DNA of 64,000 nt from Valencia hispanica. Lineage: Eukaryota; Chordata; Actinopteri; Cyprinodontiformes; Valenciidae. The DNA is taken from positions 54,553,069 through 54,617,068 of the forward strand of contig OY747712.1 of assembly GCA_963556495.2 (NCBI GenBank). Reading direction: 5' to 3'. This document shows positions 19,770-30,854 of this stretch, in pieces. Both the position numbers and the translations under genes were made by a program. The notes beneath the pieces were generated by a model. It searched no databases, was not told the DNA's origin, and saw nothing but the letters and a program-made list of their open reading frames with translations. The first letter of the stretch is position 1, and every line of letters starts with the position of its first letter.

Positions 19770-21376
19770 CAGTGGCTTGCAAAAGTGTTTGGCCCCCTTG
19801 AACTTTTCCACATTTTGTAACATTACAGCCACAAACATGAATCAATTTTATTGGATTTCCAGGTGAAAGACCAAAACAAAGTGGTGTACACCTGAGAAGT
19901 GGAACGAAAATCATACATGATTCCAATTTTTTTTTACAAATAAATAACTGAAAAGTGGGGTGTGCGTAATTATTCAGCCCCCTTTGGTCTGAGTGCAGTC
20001 AGTTGCCCATAGACATTGCCTGATGAGTGCTAATGACTAAATAGAGTGCACTTGTGTGTAATCTAATGTCAGTACAAATACAGCTGCCCTGTGACTGCCT
20101 CAGAGGTTGTCTAAGAGAATGTTGGGAGCAACAACACCATGAAGTCCAGAGAACACTCCAGACAGGTCAGGGATAAAGTTATTGAGAAATTTAAAGCAGG
20201 CTTAGGCTACAAAAAGATTTCCCAAGCCTTGAACATCCCACGGAGCACTGTTCAAGCGATCATTCAGAAATGGAAGGAGTATGGCACAACTGTAAACCTA
20301 CCAAGTCAAGGCCGTCCACCTAAACTCACAGGCCGAACAAGGAGAGCGCTGATCAGAAATGCAGCCAAGAGGCCCATGGTGACTCTGGATGAGCTGCAAA
20401 GATCTACAGCTCAGGTGGGGGAATCTGTCCATAGGACAACTATTAGTGGTGCACTGCACAAAGTTGGCCTTTATGGAAGAGTGGCAAGAAGAAAGCCATT
20501 GTTAAAAGAAAACCAAAAGAAGTCCCGTTTGCAGATTGCCAAAAGCCATGTGGGGGACACAGCACACATGTGGAAGAAGGTGCTCTGGTCAGATGAGACC
20601 AAAATGGAACTTTTTGGCCAAAATGCAAAACGCTATGTGTGGCGGAAAACTAACACTGCACATCACTCTGAACACACCATCCCTACTGTCAAATATGGTG
20701 GTGGCAGCATCATGCTCTGGGGGTGCTTCTCTTCAGCAGGGACAGGGAAGCTGGTCAGAGTTGATGGGAAGATGGATGGAGCCAAATACAGGGCAATCTT
20801 GGAAGAAAACCTCTTGGAGTCTGCAAAAGACTTGAGACTGGGGCGAAGGTTCACCTTCCAGCAGGACAACGACCCTAAACATAAAGCCAGGGCAACAATG
20901 GAATGGTTTAAAACAAAACATATCCATGTGTTAGAATGGCCCAGTCAAAGTCCAGATCTAAATCCAATCGAGAATCTGTGGAAAGATCTGAAAACTACTG
21001 TTCACAAACACTGTCCATCTAATCTGACTGAGCTGGAACTGTTTTCCAAAGAAGAATGGACAAGAATTTCAGTCTGTATATCTCCAAAGCTGGTAGAGAC
21101 ATACCCTAAAAGACTGGCAGCTGTAATTGCCGCCAAACGGTGGTTCTACAAAGCTTTGATTTAGGGGGCTGAATAATTACGCACACCCCACTTTTCAGTT
21201 ATTTATTTATAAAAAATGTTTGGAATCATGTATGATTTTCGTTCCACTTCTCACTTGTACACCACTTTGTATTGGTCTTGCACGTGGAATTCCAATAAAA
21301 TTGATTTATGCTTGTGGCTGTAATGTGACAAAATGTGGAAAAGTTCAAGGGGGCCGAATACTTTTGCAAGCCACTA
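19770..21376 (+). mobile_element. Tc1-type transposon (CAGTGGCTTGCAAAAG termini), copy 1
   Basis: A 1.6-kb element with TA on each side (19768-19769, 21377-21378). Long terminal inverted repeats of about 200 bases begin CAGTGGCTTGCAAAAG; the right end reads CTTTTGCAAGCCACTA, with one terminal mismatch. Internal repeats near 19950 and 21170 (GGGTGTGCGTAATTATTCAG and complement) look like the inner transposase sites of an IR/DR arrangement. It encodes an almost complete transposase. A second copy is at 39362-45398. Confidence 0.92.
20139..21164 (+). CDS. Tc1 transposase, nearly intact (341 codons)
   Basis: Full-length for the family. N-terminal paired-like domain with two HTH units (SRQVRDKVIEKFKAGLGY; IPRSTVQAIIQKWKEYGTT), a GRPPKLT AT-hook-like basic motif near 58-64, then the DDE domain: WSDETKMELFG (Asp152), FQQDNDPKHKA (Asp243) and [11 protein letters not shown] (Glu278), giving DD34E. 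The glycine-rich box KYGGGSIMLWGCF is present. The start MKSREHS follows the CAACACCATG context and matches known Tc1 starts. The last residues differ from copy 2 (RWFYKALI here against GGSTKS there): one extra base near 21136 shifts the final nine codons. All catalytic residues are kept, so activity is possible but unproven. Confidence 0.92.
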   Translation: MKSREHSRQVRDKVIEKFKAGLGYKKISQALNIPRSTVQAIIQKWKEYGTTVNLPSQGRPPKLTGRTRRALIRNAAKRPMVTLDELQRSTAQVGESVHRTTISGALHKVGLYGRVARRKPLLKENQKKSRLQIAKSHVGDTAHMWKKVLWSDETKMELFGQNAKRYVWRKTNTAHHSEHTIPTVKYGGGSIMLWGCFSSAGTGKLVRVDGKMDGAKYRAILEENLLESAKDLRLGRRFTFQQDNDPKHKARATMEWFKTKHIHVLEWPSQSPDLNPIENLWKDLKTTVHKHCPSNLTELELFSKEEWTRISVCISPKLVETYPKRLAAVIAAKRWFYKALI

Positions 21377-21396
21377 TACAATGTTGTTGTTTTTTT

Positions 21397-21520
21397 TTAT
21401 ATAGCGCCAATTCACAACAGATGTCATCTCAAGGCACTTAAGAAGAAGTCATTTCAATACATTTATACAAACATTCCAATCAGTTAAAAAGTTTCCTATT
21501 TAAGGAATCCCAGCAGATTG
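21397..21520 (-). mobile_element. LINE family B, 3'-end-only copy
   Basis: About 125 bases of the family B terminal 3' UTR (GCGCCAATTCACAACAGATG ... CCCAGCAGATTG), right next to the Tc1 end. Severe 5' truncation; no coding sequence. Confidence 0.8.
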
Positions 21521-22247
21521 GTTCATTCCACCTGTCCTTCCGAGCTGCTTGCTAGCATTGTTGCCAACTTAGCACTTTGTCTAACGACTTTTCAGACCCC
21601 CTTAACAACTTTTTTTCCCAAAAAAGCGCCTAGCAACAAATATAGCAACATTTCTGACCACCTTTAGCTACTTTCTGTGAAACTTTGTCACTGATATTCC
21701 CTGCAGTTTAGAGACCCAGCTTGCTCCTTCCCGACGCTCAGAAAGGGAATGATCTGCGTATGTTTATGCTGCATGATCACACTAGGTCCACTGATCAATC
21801 AAACCTTTTTCGATTCATTTCATCCACACACAAACGAAGTTGTTTTGTAGTTAATGTCAGTTCAAAAGTAAAAAATAAATCTGCATATATATAGACCATA
21901 GACCGATCTTTCAACGGGAATTGAGGCAGAAGCTTGTCTGTACTACACTGCATCACACACCTGTGGTGCATTCAAGGAACGTTCGAAATGTATGGTGAGT
22001 TCAAAAACGTAGGAGATTTAAAACTTAAAACAAAAAAAACCCCCCGAAGATAATACCATAACCAATAAACTTCTGTTTAATGGCAGTTGGCAAGAAACAT
22101 TTGATGCATGCTAAATATGACCTACTTATTTTTTTACAAGTACTAAAAAACAAACAAACAAACATCTATATTCTCTCTATTTCATCTTCTTGAGATATCT
22201 CAGCAATTTCTTTTTCCAGAAATTTAAATTTTTTGAAATTTAAATTT
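21521..22247. other. No gene; possible DNA-transposon end
   Basis: Contains GTTGCCAACTTAGCACTTTG and TAGCTACTTTCTGTG with repeated C(T/A)AACAAC/AGCGCC units (21555-21690). A similar motif set recurs in opposite orientation at about 26285-26350 (GGCGACTTTTT, AGAAAGTAGCTGAAG), suggesting the two ends of an old DNA transposon now filled with later inserts. The rest is AT-rich, without frames. The last 13 bases (GAAATTTAAATTT, 22235-22247) are the left target duplication of the next element. Confidence 0.4.
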
Positions 22248-24583
22248 GGCTCCCTGGGAAGACATTTTGTCTCCCAGTCCTTCCCTCCCCATCCCTGGAC
22301 ACCTCTGTCCACCCGCTCCATCACTTTACCACTCATATAGGGTCTTGGGGCATGGGCACATCACTGGGGTGCGAGGAGGGGCTTCCCTCCTCGCTATCCC
22401 GTGGTGTCCTGGGTCCCAATTTTAATATACAACTTAGACACTCCCACTTACAACATTCTCACGCGACACATATGTAGGGACGTTGGGGTGGGCACACTTT
22501 TCGGCATCCAGAGGGGGAGCGGTTCAATCAGCTTCACCTCTGGTGCCGGTGCCCACTGTTAAACCACATATAGACACTGAGGGCTCGGGGTGGGGGTTGG
22601 GGGATGTGTGGCTGCCTTCCCCACACCCCACCCCTCTGTTTTAAATGCACATTATAACAACATGCATCAACACCATACTCAAGCGGGAGGATGGAGGCTA
22701 GGGGTCTTTTCACACCCCTGTTCGCTACGGGCCATCAGGCATCAGGGGTTGGGGTCCGGAGGAGGAACAGGCGGTCTGGTCGGGGTCCTGGGCTGTCTGG
22801 CGGCTTTGCCACTGTGGGGCCCTTGGCGGTCTGCTTGTCTCCGTCCTAGAAGGACCATCTCCCGGGTCCGGGGGCTGGTGGCTCTACTGGGGCATTGGTA
22901 CCTGGACCTGGGAGCATAAAGTGTGTATGGGGTGTGTGAGTGAGGGTACAGCATCATTTTTTTGGGTGTCTTGGTGAGTCAGTGAGAATGTATGGGTTTA
23001 AGAGGGAGGGAACGTATGACTGTGTCTGTATGTCTTGTCTACCTGTCAGGTTGGATCTTGGTCTGCCCCCTCGCCTGGCGCACCTCAGGCCTTACACTTA
23101 ATGGGGGGCCTATTTCCCCTCCGTCACTCCCCGCCGGTGACGGGGGACCCTGCCTGCTGGTGCATCGGTGGTCAATCCGCTTCGGACCTGGTGCGTGCCT
23201 GGCCGGGCCTGGGGGGGGCGGTGTGTCGGTCGGCCGATGCGCTGGGCCGATATCTTCCTTTGGTTGGTTGGGGCACCTCTTTTAGAGGTGCCAGGTTTGG
23301 GATTGTTGGGTGGTGCCTGCTCGGTGGCACGGCGGGATGCGGATCCAGCGTCTCTGCTCATTTGATCACATGTTCTGTGCGCACCGTGCATGGCCGGTTC
23401 ATTGGCGGGTTGGACCGGCCCTGGCCCTCGTTGGATGCCTGGTCTCGGCGCTTTGCGTTGCGCGGGATCAGGACCCGGGAGCTGGTACAACTTGGTGTCC
23501 AGATGCTGGCTGAGCCCAGCCTGGGGATGCTGTCCGTCCCTTGCGGCAATCGGTGGGGCGCTGGGATGTTGGCGGTGGGGATTGGCCTAGGGTGGAGGCG
23601 GCGCATGGCAGCCCCTGCAGTGCCGGGGGCCCCTCGTCGGCCGGTCCCTTGTCGGGTCCCTGCTGGGGGGTGGGGTGCCCCTGGGCCCCGGCTCTCCCGG
23701 TCCATTGACCGGCCCGCCCTGGCACGGCCGGTTGCCGGCGGGGCCCGTGGGCTCGTCGCTGCTGCCCCCCGGGCCCCTGCATAGTGTCCGCTGGGTGTTC
23801 CCCTGGGGTTCTCCTTTGCTCCACTCTTGGGGGATGCGGTCGGCCCCGCCAGGGTCCGCCCGGGGCTCTGGGGGTCCTTTGGAGGTCTTTGCTCCGATCT
23901 CCTTCATGTCTGCAAAGATTCCTGGGAGACGGATTGATGCCTGCTCACACCAGCTATCTAACGCTCTTATGGAGAAGCCTTATATGCACCAGCATGCTAA
24001 CACACACACATAGATGTGGGGTCTCTGGTGCTTAAGGATGTATTCTTGGGCTGAGGTTATCATTACTAGAGCTTGATTAATCGGTACCATGAGTTTTTCT
24101 GTGACATTGTTTTTGTATTGTATTTTTATATCTATTTTTGTGTGTTGTGGTTGTGTAATTCTTAGTTCACAATGTTTGGTTTGTTTTGTCGATGTTCCTT
24201 TTTCGTGTTTTGTTTTGTTTGTCCCCCTCTCTTTGCCGTCCTGTGGGTATGGAGGCAGACTTAAATGTTTTCCTGTGTTTTCTTTGTTCCTCTTCCTCTC
24301 GTATTTTCAACTCACCCTCTCTCTTGACTTTTTGTTTCCTACCTCTCTTCTTCATCTTCCTTCTTTCTTCTCCTTGATTTTCCGTGTCCATAACATCAGG
24401 AAATAAAAACCCCAACAATTCATAATAAAGATTTTTCACACATATATCAAGTGGAGGACTATAGCAAAAGCTGTACTGCTCCGCTTGTGAAAGTAAATCT
24501 GTTGGGCTTCTACTTGGTACTCAGACACCAATTCTGAGCTCCACACTGCCAAACAGGACACGTAAAAAAAAAGAAAAAAAAAA
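22248..24583 (+). mobile_element. GC-rich poly(A)-tailed retroposon of unknown class
   Basis: A 2.3-kb block bounded by perfect 13-bp duplications GAAATTTAAATTT (22235-22247, 24584-24596) and ending in an A-rich tail after ACACGT (about 24562-24583). It is strongly G+C-rich at about 22560-23900, then becomes T-rich, with AATAAA near 24400 and AATAAAG near 24424. Overlapping frames on both strands in the GC-rich part (for example 249 codons at 23035) are low-complexity and match no family I know. Long duplications plus a poly(A) tail indicate L1-type retrotransposition of a transcript: either the 3' UTR of an L1-type LINE, truncated 5' of its ORF, or a retroposed noncoding RNA. A second, opposite-oriented partial copy lies at 51357-51849. 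Confidence 0.65.
24400..24429 (+). terminator. Tandem polyadenylation signals of the retroposon
   Basis: AATAAA in GGAAATAAAAACC (about 24400) and again in CATAATAAAGATT (about 24424), 140-180 bases before the A-rich tail. Neither is at the usual 10-30 bases from the tail, so the effective signal may be different. Confidence 0.4.
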
Positions 24584-24689
24584 GAAATTTAAATTTTGTT
24601 TAAAAGGTCTTTGATGTCCAGTTGCAATTTGATATCTTGTAAATTTTGTACCAGTTTTCTCAACAGTTTACTTCAGGCAATATAATAGA

Positions 24690-26120
24690 ACAGAAGTTGC
24701 TGTCTTTGGACCAGAAGTTCTTAAACAGAAACTGATTAGTCAATCATTTCATCTGGATGGCATTAAATTGGCCCCCAGTAATAACGTAAAGAACCTCGGC
24801 GTTATTTTTGACCGAGACTTGACATTTAAATCCCATATTAAACAGGTTTCTAGGATTTCTTTCTTTCACCTCCGGAATATTGCTAAAATTAGAAACATCC
24901 TGTCCAGGAGTGATGCTGAGAAACTAGTCCATGCATTTGTTACCTCAAGGCTGGACTACTGTAATTCTTTACTATCAGGTAGTCCACAAAATGCCATTAA
25001 AAGCCTTCAGTTGATCCAAAATGCGGCAGCAAGAGTTCTGATGAATATTAAAAAGAGAGATCACATTTCTCCTGTTTTAGCTTCCCTTCATTGGCTCCCT
25101 GTTAAATCCAGAATAGAATTTAAGATCCTTCTTCTTACATACAAAGCCCTTAATAATCAAGCTTCATCATACATCAGAGATCTAATTGTTCCTTATGTTC
25201 CTAACAGAGCCCTTCGCTCTCAGACTGCAGGTTTACTTGTAATTCCCAGGATTTCTAAAAGTAGAATGGGAGGCAGATGTTTTAGTTATCAGGCTCTACT
25301 CCTGTGGAACCAGCTCCCAGCTTTAGTCCGTGAGGCAGACACTCTGTTTACTTTTAAGGCCAGGCTTAAAACTTTCCTTTTTGATAAAGCTTATAGTTAG
25401 AGTGGCTTAGGTCATCCTGAGCTATCTCTGTAGTTATGCTGCTATAGGCTTAGACTGCTGGAGGACAGACTTGCCAATTTTCTTCACTCTACTACTTCCT
25501 TTTCTCCTACGACTCTCCAGTTGTATTACAGTACATTCTGTTATTTCGACTGTTAACTTTGTTTTCTCTCAGTGTTTTTCTCTCCATAGAAGATATACCT
25601 GGTCAGTATCCTGCTTGGCTGCAATGCCCTGTTAGACGGGGGGCATCGACTGGGATGATCCTCCCAGTAACTGAACATCCACTGTGTCCTGTTATTAACT
25701 TTTTACTTTCTGTAACATAGAAAGTTCTCTTATATCAGATCTTCTGTTCCTTCTGTGTTTCTGCTCTGTCTTCTCAAACCCCCAGACGGTCTTGGCAGAT
25801 GACCGCTCCTACTGAGCCTGGTTCTGTTGGAGGTTTCTTCCTGTTAAAGGGTAGTTTTTCCTCTCCACCGTCGCTACATGCTTGTTCAGTATGAGGGATT
25901 GCTGAAGGATTGCTGTGGTTGGAAAGTCTGCATCAACGGGGCCCAACCTCACGCCAATGACTGACGCAATCTGCTGGGATTCCTTAAATAGGAAACTTTT
26001 TAACTGATTGGAATGTTTGTATAAATGTATTGAAATGACTTCTTGTTAAGTGCCTTGAGATGACATCTGTTGTGAATTGGCGCTATATAAATAAACTGAA
26101 TTGAATTGAATTGAATTGAA
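24690..26120 (+). mobile_element. LINE family B copy 4, 5'-truncated
   Basis: Begins within the RT thumb region (GAAGTTGCTGTCTTTGGACC) and runs to the TTGAA tail at 26120. The frame 24768-25400 encodes 210 residues of the RT C-terminal domain without stop: NVKNLGVIFDRDLTFKSHIK, DYCNSLLSGSPQNAIKSLQL, WLPVKSRIEFKILLLTYKAL, FTFKARLKTFLFDKAYS. The 3' UTR of about 700 bases has the family's conserved end. No palm domain, so no enzyme. Confidence 0.85.
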
Positions 26121-26389
26121 CATGTTCCACAGTCTCTTCTTGAAGACAAAAGTCACATTTCCCTGTAGCATGTTTCCCCTGTTTAAATAATGTATTGTTT
26201 AACCCTGTAATCCTAATCTAAATATAATTATTTCCTCCTTTCTGTTTTATTTGTCATCACGTGAGGACGTCATCATTATGCAAATTAGCGTATGATGTCA
26301 TCTGGCGACTTTTTGGGACAACTGTCTCTGACAGAAAGTAGCTGAAGTTTTAAAAGTGTACAAGGCATGTTTATTGGGGTAAATTTTAT
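26121..26389. other. Unassigned DNA, no gene
   Basis: AT-rich; includes the inverted counterpart of the 21555-21690 motifs at about 26285-26350. No reading frame of note. Confidence 0.45.
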
Positions 26390-26454
26390 CTGTACAAAAT
26401 ATGGGGGGCCCATAATTTCTTTTTCATAGGGCCCAGAATTTCTGGCGGCACCCC
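26390..26454. mobile_element. hAT-type terminal fragment
   Basis: On the minus strand it begins CAGGGGTGCCGCCAGAAATT followed by CTGGGCCC, a typical hAT terminus. The inner part is lost; family B copy 5 follows after about ten bases. Confidence 0.5.
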
Positions 26455-26467
26455 TGTAGATGTCTAT

Positions 26468-28376
26468 TCAATTCAATTCAGTTTATTTATATAGCGCCAA
26501 TTCACAACAGATGTCATCTCAAGGCACTTAACAAGAAGTTATTTCAATACATTTATACAAACATTCCAATCAGTTAAAAAGTTTCCTATTTAAGGAATCC
26601 CAGCAGATTGCATCAGTCATTGGCGTGAGGTTGGGCAGATTTCCAACCACAGCAATCCTTCAGCAATCCCTCATACTGAGCAAGCATGTAGCGACAGTGG
26701 AGAGGAAAAACTCCCCTTTAACAGGAAGAAACCTCCAACAGAACCAGGCTCAGTAGGAGCGGCCATCTGCCACGACCGTCTGGGGGTTTCAGAAGACAGA
26801 GCAGAACACAGAAGGAACAGAAGATCTGGTATAAGAGTAATTTCTATGTTACAGAAAGTAAAAAGTTGATAACAGGACACAGCGGATGTTCAGTTACTGA
26901 GAGGATCATCCCAGTCGATGCCCCCCGTCCAACAGGGCATTGCAGCCAAGCAGGATACCAGACCAGGTATATCTTCTATGGGGAGAAAAACACTGAGAGA
27001 AAACAAAGTTAACAGTCGAAATAACAGAATGTACTGTAATACAACTGGAGAGTCGTAGGAGATAAGGAAGTAGCAGAGTGAAGAAAATTGGTAAGTCTGT
27101 CCTCCAGCAGTCTAAGCCTATAGCAGCATAACTACAGAGATAGCTCAGGATGACCTAAGCCACTCTAACTATAAGCTTTATCAAAAAGGAAAGTTTTAAG
27201 CCTGGCCTTAAAAGTAAACAGAGTGTCTGCCTCACGGACTAAAGCTGGGAGCTGGTTCCACAGGAGAGGAGCCTGATAACTAAAAGATCTGCCTCCCATT
27301 CTACTTTTAGAAATCCTAGGAACTACAAGTAAGCCTGCAGTCTGAGAGCGAAGTGCTCTTTTAGGAACATATGGAACAATTAGATCTCTGATGTATGATG
27401 GAGCTTGATTATTAAGGGCTTTGTATGTAAGAAGAAGGATCTTAAATTCTATTCTGGATTTAACAGGGAGCCAATGAAGGGAAGCTAAAACAGGAGAAAT
27501 GTGATCTCTCTTTTTAATATTCATCAGAACTCTTGCTGCCGCATTTTGGATCAACTGAAGGCTTTTAATGGCATTTTGTGGACTTCCTGATAGTAAAGAA
27601 TTACAGTAGTCCAGCCTTGAGGTAACAAATGCATGGACTAGTTTCTCAGCATCACTCCTGGACAGGATGTTTCTAATTTTAGCAATATTCCGGAGGTGAA
27701 AGAAAGAAATCCTAGAAACCTGTTTAATATGGGATTTAAATGTCAAGTCTTGGTCAAAAATAACGCCGAGGTTCTTTACGTTATTACTGGGGGCCAATTT
27801 AATGGCATCCAGATGAAGTGATTGACTAATCAGTTTCTGTTTAAGAACTTCTGGTCCAAAGACAGCAACTTCTGTCTTGTCAGAATTTAAAAGCAAAAAG
27901 TTTAGGGTCATCCATGCTTTTATGTCTTCCAGACATGCCTGTAATCTACCTAACTGACTGGGTTCATCAGGATTTATGGATAAATATAGTTGTGTATCAT
28001 CGGCATAGCTGTGGAAATTTGCCACATGCTGTCTAATGATTCTACCAATTGGAAGCATATATATGGTGAAAAGAATTGGTCCAAGGACAGAACCCTGTGG
28101 AACTCCACAAGTAACCCTTGAGAGTGAAGATGATTTATCATTTAGATGAACAAACTGGAATCTATCAGACAAATATGATTTAAACCAGCCTAGTGCTGTT
28201 CCTTTGATCCCTGCAACATGTTCAAGCCTTTCTAAGAGAATATTATGATCGACTGTGTCAAAAGCAGCACTGAGATCTAACAAAACCAGAACAGACACCA
28301 GTCCATTATCTGAGGCCATGAGAATATCATCAGTAACCTTCACCAGTGCTGTTTCAGTGCTATGATGAGCTCTTAA
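26468..28376 (-). mobile_element. LINE family B copy 5, RT half retained
   Basis: Minus-strand copy running from its ATTCA tail at 26468 through the 3' UTR and the RT coding region, 5'-truncated at about 28376 just before the RT palm. It is the longest uninterrupted family B segment in the window and the reference I used to place the other copies. Confidence 0.85.
27165..28376 (-). pseudogene. LINE family B reverse transcriptase, C-terminal 400 residues, open
   Basis: The frame is open for about 400 codons (the few residues before [13 protein letters not shown] derive from flanking DNA). Palm motif A is [20 protein letters not shown] with its Asp intact, followed by CGVPQGSVLGPILFTIYMLP, motif C as [14 protein letters not shown] with both Asp residues, then NSDKTEVAVFGPE and LGVIFDQDLTFKSHIK and the C-terminal domain ending FLFDKAYS. 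Endonuclease, fingers and ORF1 are missing through 5' truncation, so it is a dead but undamaged segment. There is no own promoter or natural start. Confidence 0.85.
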
Positions 28377-29062
28377 AGCACCTGCCAATCACACCCTGAG
28401 GAGAGGTAAGCAGAGCAAAACCACCCAACAACCAGCACACAGAAACAGACACCTGACAAGCATCCTGGGATCTTTGCGTATACCTGTGGCGAGTCGGGTG
28501 GTCTTTAGATAACAAAAAGCAGGCTAGGTTAATTATTGAGATTAATTGCTCACCTGTAGTTTTTTTCTTTAAAAAAAATCCCGGACATCCCGCTGACCAG
28601 CCGCTCGTTTGGGCATGTTTGCACTTCTGTAATGCAGCTTTTGCCGCTGTCTAGGCCATAAGGTGAACCCCGATATTGTCTTTAGAAATGAATCTCATTC
28701 CGACCTCTGGTATCTACAAACTGTGTACTTCATAAAATAATTTTCTTTATGATCGATATTTTAATTTGGGACTAGTTTGTTTTCGCCGTACTGTGAAAGG
28801 AGTGATACGGCTGCTACACACCCGTTTTAGACCAATGCGGTGATATGGAGACAGCTAAGGTCATGATGAAAACTTCTTTAAAACTTTTACAAAACCGAGT
28901 AAAAACATGTATTTAAAATGTGTTACATGCATTTAACTTCTATTTATGATTTATATTTCCATACAGTATTTACTGTAAAATGGAAGAGATGGAGATGGAG
29001 GATGGGACTTTTACTGGTGGGACGTTATATGTCGGAAGCCCCTCCCCCTCAACTCGACTACT
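28377..29062. other. Unassigned DNA, no gene
   Basis: About 690 bases between LINE pieces, moderately AT-rich, with a short A-rich run near 28575. No conserved frame or repeat ends seen. It may be original host sequence, perhaps intronic to the gene at 34506. Confidence 0.5.
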
Positions 29063-29142
29063 GATTGAAATTACTTCTTGTTAAGTGCCATGAGATGACA
29101 TCTGTTGTGAATCGGCACTATTTAAATAAACTGAACTGAATT
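29063..29142 (+). mobile_element. LINE family B, 80-bp 3' terminal copy
   Basis: Matches only the last part of the family B 3' UTR (ACTTCTTGTTAAGTGCCATG ... AATAAACTGAACTGAATT), + strand, followed by a short GT run. Extreme 5' truncation. Confidence 0.75.
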
Positions 29143-29884
29143 GTGTGTGTGTGTGTTTTGTCTGTATGTGTTTGGTCTGTATTAATTACGATAGCTCGCT
29201 GCTAGATATTTGCCATTACTTATGTTAATGAAGTTGGAGGAATAACTAAGAACAAACTTAACTCTGCTTGTTGTGTCATGGAGAACAGCAGAGATGACCA
29301 TCTACCGGACAACCCAGGCCAAACTGGAGCTCTAATTGCAATTGGTTGATTCGGTTGCCCTGACACCCCCAATCCCTCTGCCCCCCATGCCCCTCCCTGT
29401 CCTGTTCTGCTCTAGTCTCTCCAGATACAGCTGCGTTTTGATAGAAACAACTGCAAAAATTGTTTCAAAAGTCCCACCCGTAGAAAGATAAGTTGTGTTC
29501 ACTGACATGTACTAGTAGCGGGAAAATTGACTCGCCGAATTATAATTTTAAGCATTTGTAATTTCTTTTTTGCAACTTAAAATTCGGAGCAGGTTTGTGA
29601 GACAATTAATCATGGGTGAAAATTTTACACACACGTTTAAATTGAATTTGCAGAAACATATATACATGTTTTTTACCATTTGATACAAGTAAAAATTTAG
29701 TTGTACAAGTGCAGATTCAAAATACAAGCGTGTGGATCCAAATTACAAGTGCGGATTCAAAATACAAGCATATGGATTCAAGTTACAATTCTGAATGTTT
29801 TGAAACACATCTACCTTCATACTATCCAGCTAGACAGACAGTTAACAGGCTTGTAGATTTAGATTTAGATTTATTTTCTCTCTA
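29143..29884. other. No gene; short degenerate tandem repeat at 29705-29785
   Basis: Begins with a GT run. From 29705 to 29785 a unit like CAAGTGCGGATTCAAAATA is repeated about three to four times with changes. Then GATTTA units near 29855. The rest has no recognised content. Confidence 0.5.
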
Positions 29885-30033
29885 TTTTTTGTAAAGCTGT
29901 AAACACACAGAAAAAACTAATTGTAATTATCTTTGGTCCGAAGGATGAACGATCAAGTGTCAACACACCGCTTCAGTTAATGCAGCTAGAAACTACTCAT
30001 CAGGCCCAAAATGTAGATGTAGTAATGGACTAA

Positions 30034-30761
30034 TTAGAATTAGTGCTGTTGAAAAACCAGAAGATAGGCGAAGCCCATTAGCTAGCGCGGAGCCAACAAG
30101 GATAGAACCCCATAGCTGTCCTCCGGTACAGCCCGCACAGCCGGGACCCCAGGCCGGCTGGGTGACGGTACGTAGGAAACATAGTTCTAGGACCCAGCCC
30201 ACGGGCCACCACCAACCGGTCCGCGTTTCTAACAGATTTTCCCCGCTCAGCGACACACCCGCTGAGAAGCCGACCCTGGTAATTGGCAGCTCCATAGTCA
30301 GAAACGTGGCATTAGAGACACCATTGACCATAGTCAAAGGCTTGCCAAGGGCCAGAACGGGCGACATTAAATCCTACCTGAAACTGCTGGCTAAAGATAA
30401 GCGTAAATACAGTAAGATTGTTATTCACGCTGGCGGTAATGACAGCCGGTTACGCCAATCGGAGGTCACTAAAATGAGTGTTGCTTCGGTGTGTAAGTTT
30501 GCTAAAACAATGTCAGACTCGGTAATCTTTTCTGGTCCCCTGCCTGATCGGACCAGTGACGACATGTTTAGCCGCATGCTGTCATTCAATCAATGGTTGT
30601 CTAGGTGGTGTCCTGCAAATGATGTGGGCTACATTGATAACTGGCGAACGTTTTGGGGAAAACCTGGTCTGATCCGGAGAGACGGCATCCATCCCACTTT
30701 GGATGGAGCAGCTCTTCTTTCTAGGAATATGACCGAATTTATTTGTCCTCCAAAACACTGA
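30034..30761 (+). pseudogene. LINE family B ORF1, SGNH-hydrolase-type protein, 5'-truncated
   Basis: The frame is open from the insertion junction (no ATG; an in-frame GTG at 30162 is just an internal Val) to TGA at 30761. A Pro-rich N-terminal part is followed by a well-preserved SGNH esterase domain: block [15 protein letters not shown] (about 30277-30315) with the nucleophile Ser, block [17 protein letters not shown] with the GGND signature, [12 protein letters not shown], and block [20 protein letters not shown] with the Asp and His. This is the usual ORF1 of CR1/L2 LINEs, thought to act in RNP handling. The catalytic blocks are intact, unlike family A, but the start is lost. Confidence 0.8.
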
Positions 30762-30854
30762 CAACCCAGGGTCCAGACCAGGAAGCAGAGCTGTAGTCGA
30801 ACCCACCTCTCTGCTGCTTCTGTACTGTTACCCACCCATTACCCTATAGAAACA

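Noticed and set aside
19666..19926. 86-codon minus-strand frame
   Set aside because: Runs through the Tc1 terminal repeat; the matching sequence at 21220 is the other terminal repeat.
20443..20927. Minus-strand frames across the Tc1 transposase
   Set aside because: Antisense shadows of the transposase gene; the same shadows appear in copy 2 at 44479-44963.
22590..24035. Several long overlapping frames on both strands in the GC-rich element
   Set aside because: They overlap in up to four frames, are rich in Gly/Pro/Arg/Trp, and show no domain. High G+C removes stop codons by chance. Treated as noncoding.
24167..24439. Charged Lys/Glu-rich minus-strand frame, with a counterpart at 51497-51754
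   Set aside because: It is the complement of the retroposon's CT-rich 3' part; the similarity between the two comes from the shared repeat, and the composition is low-complexity.
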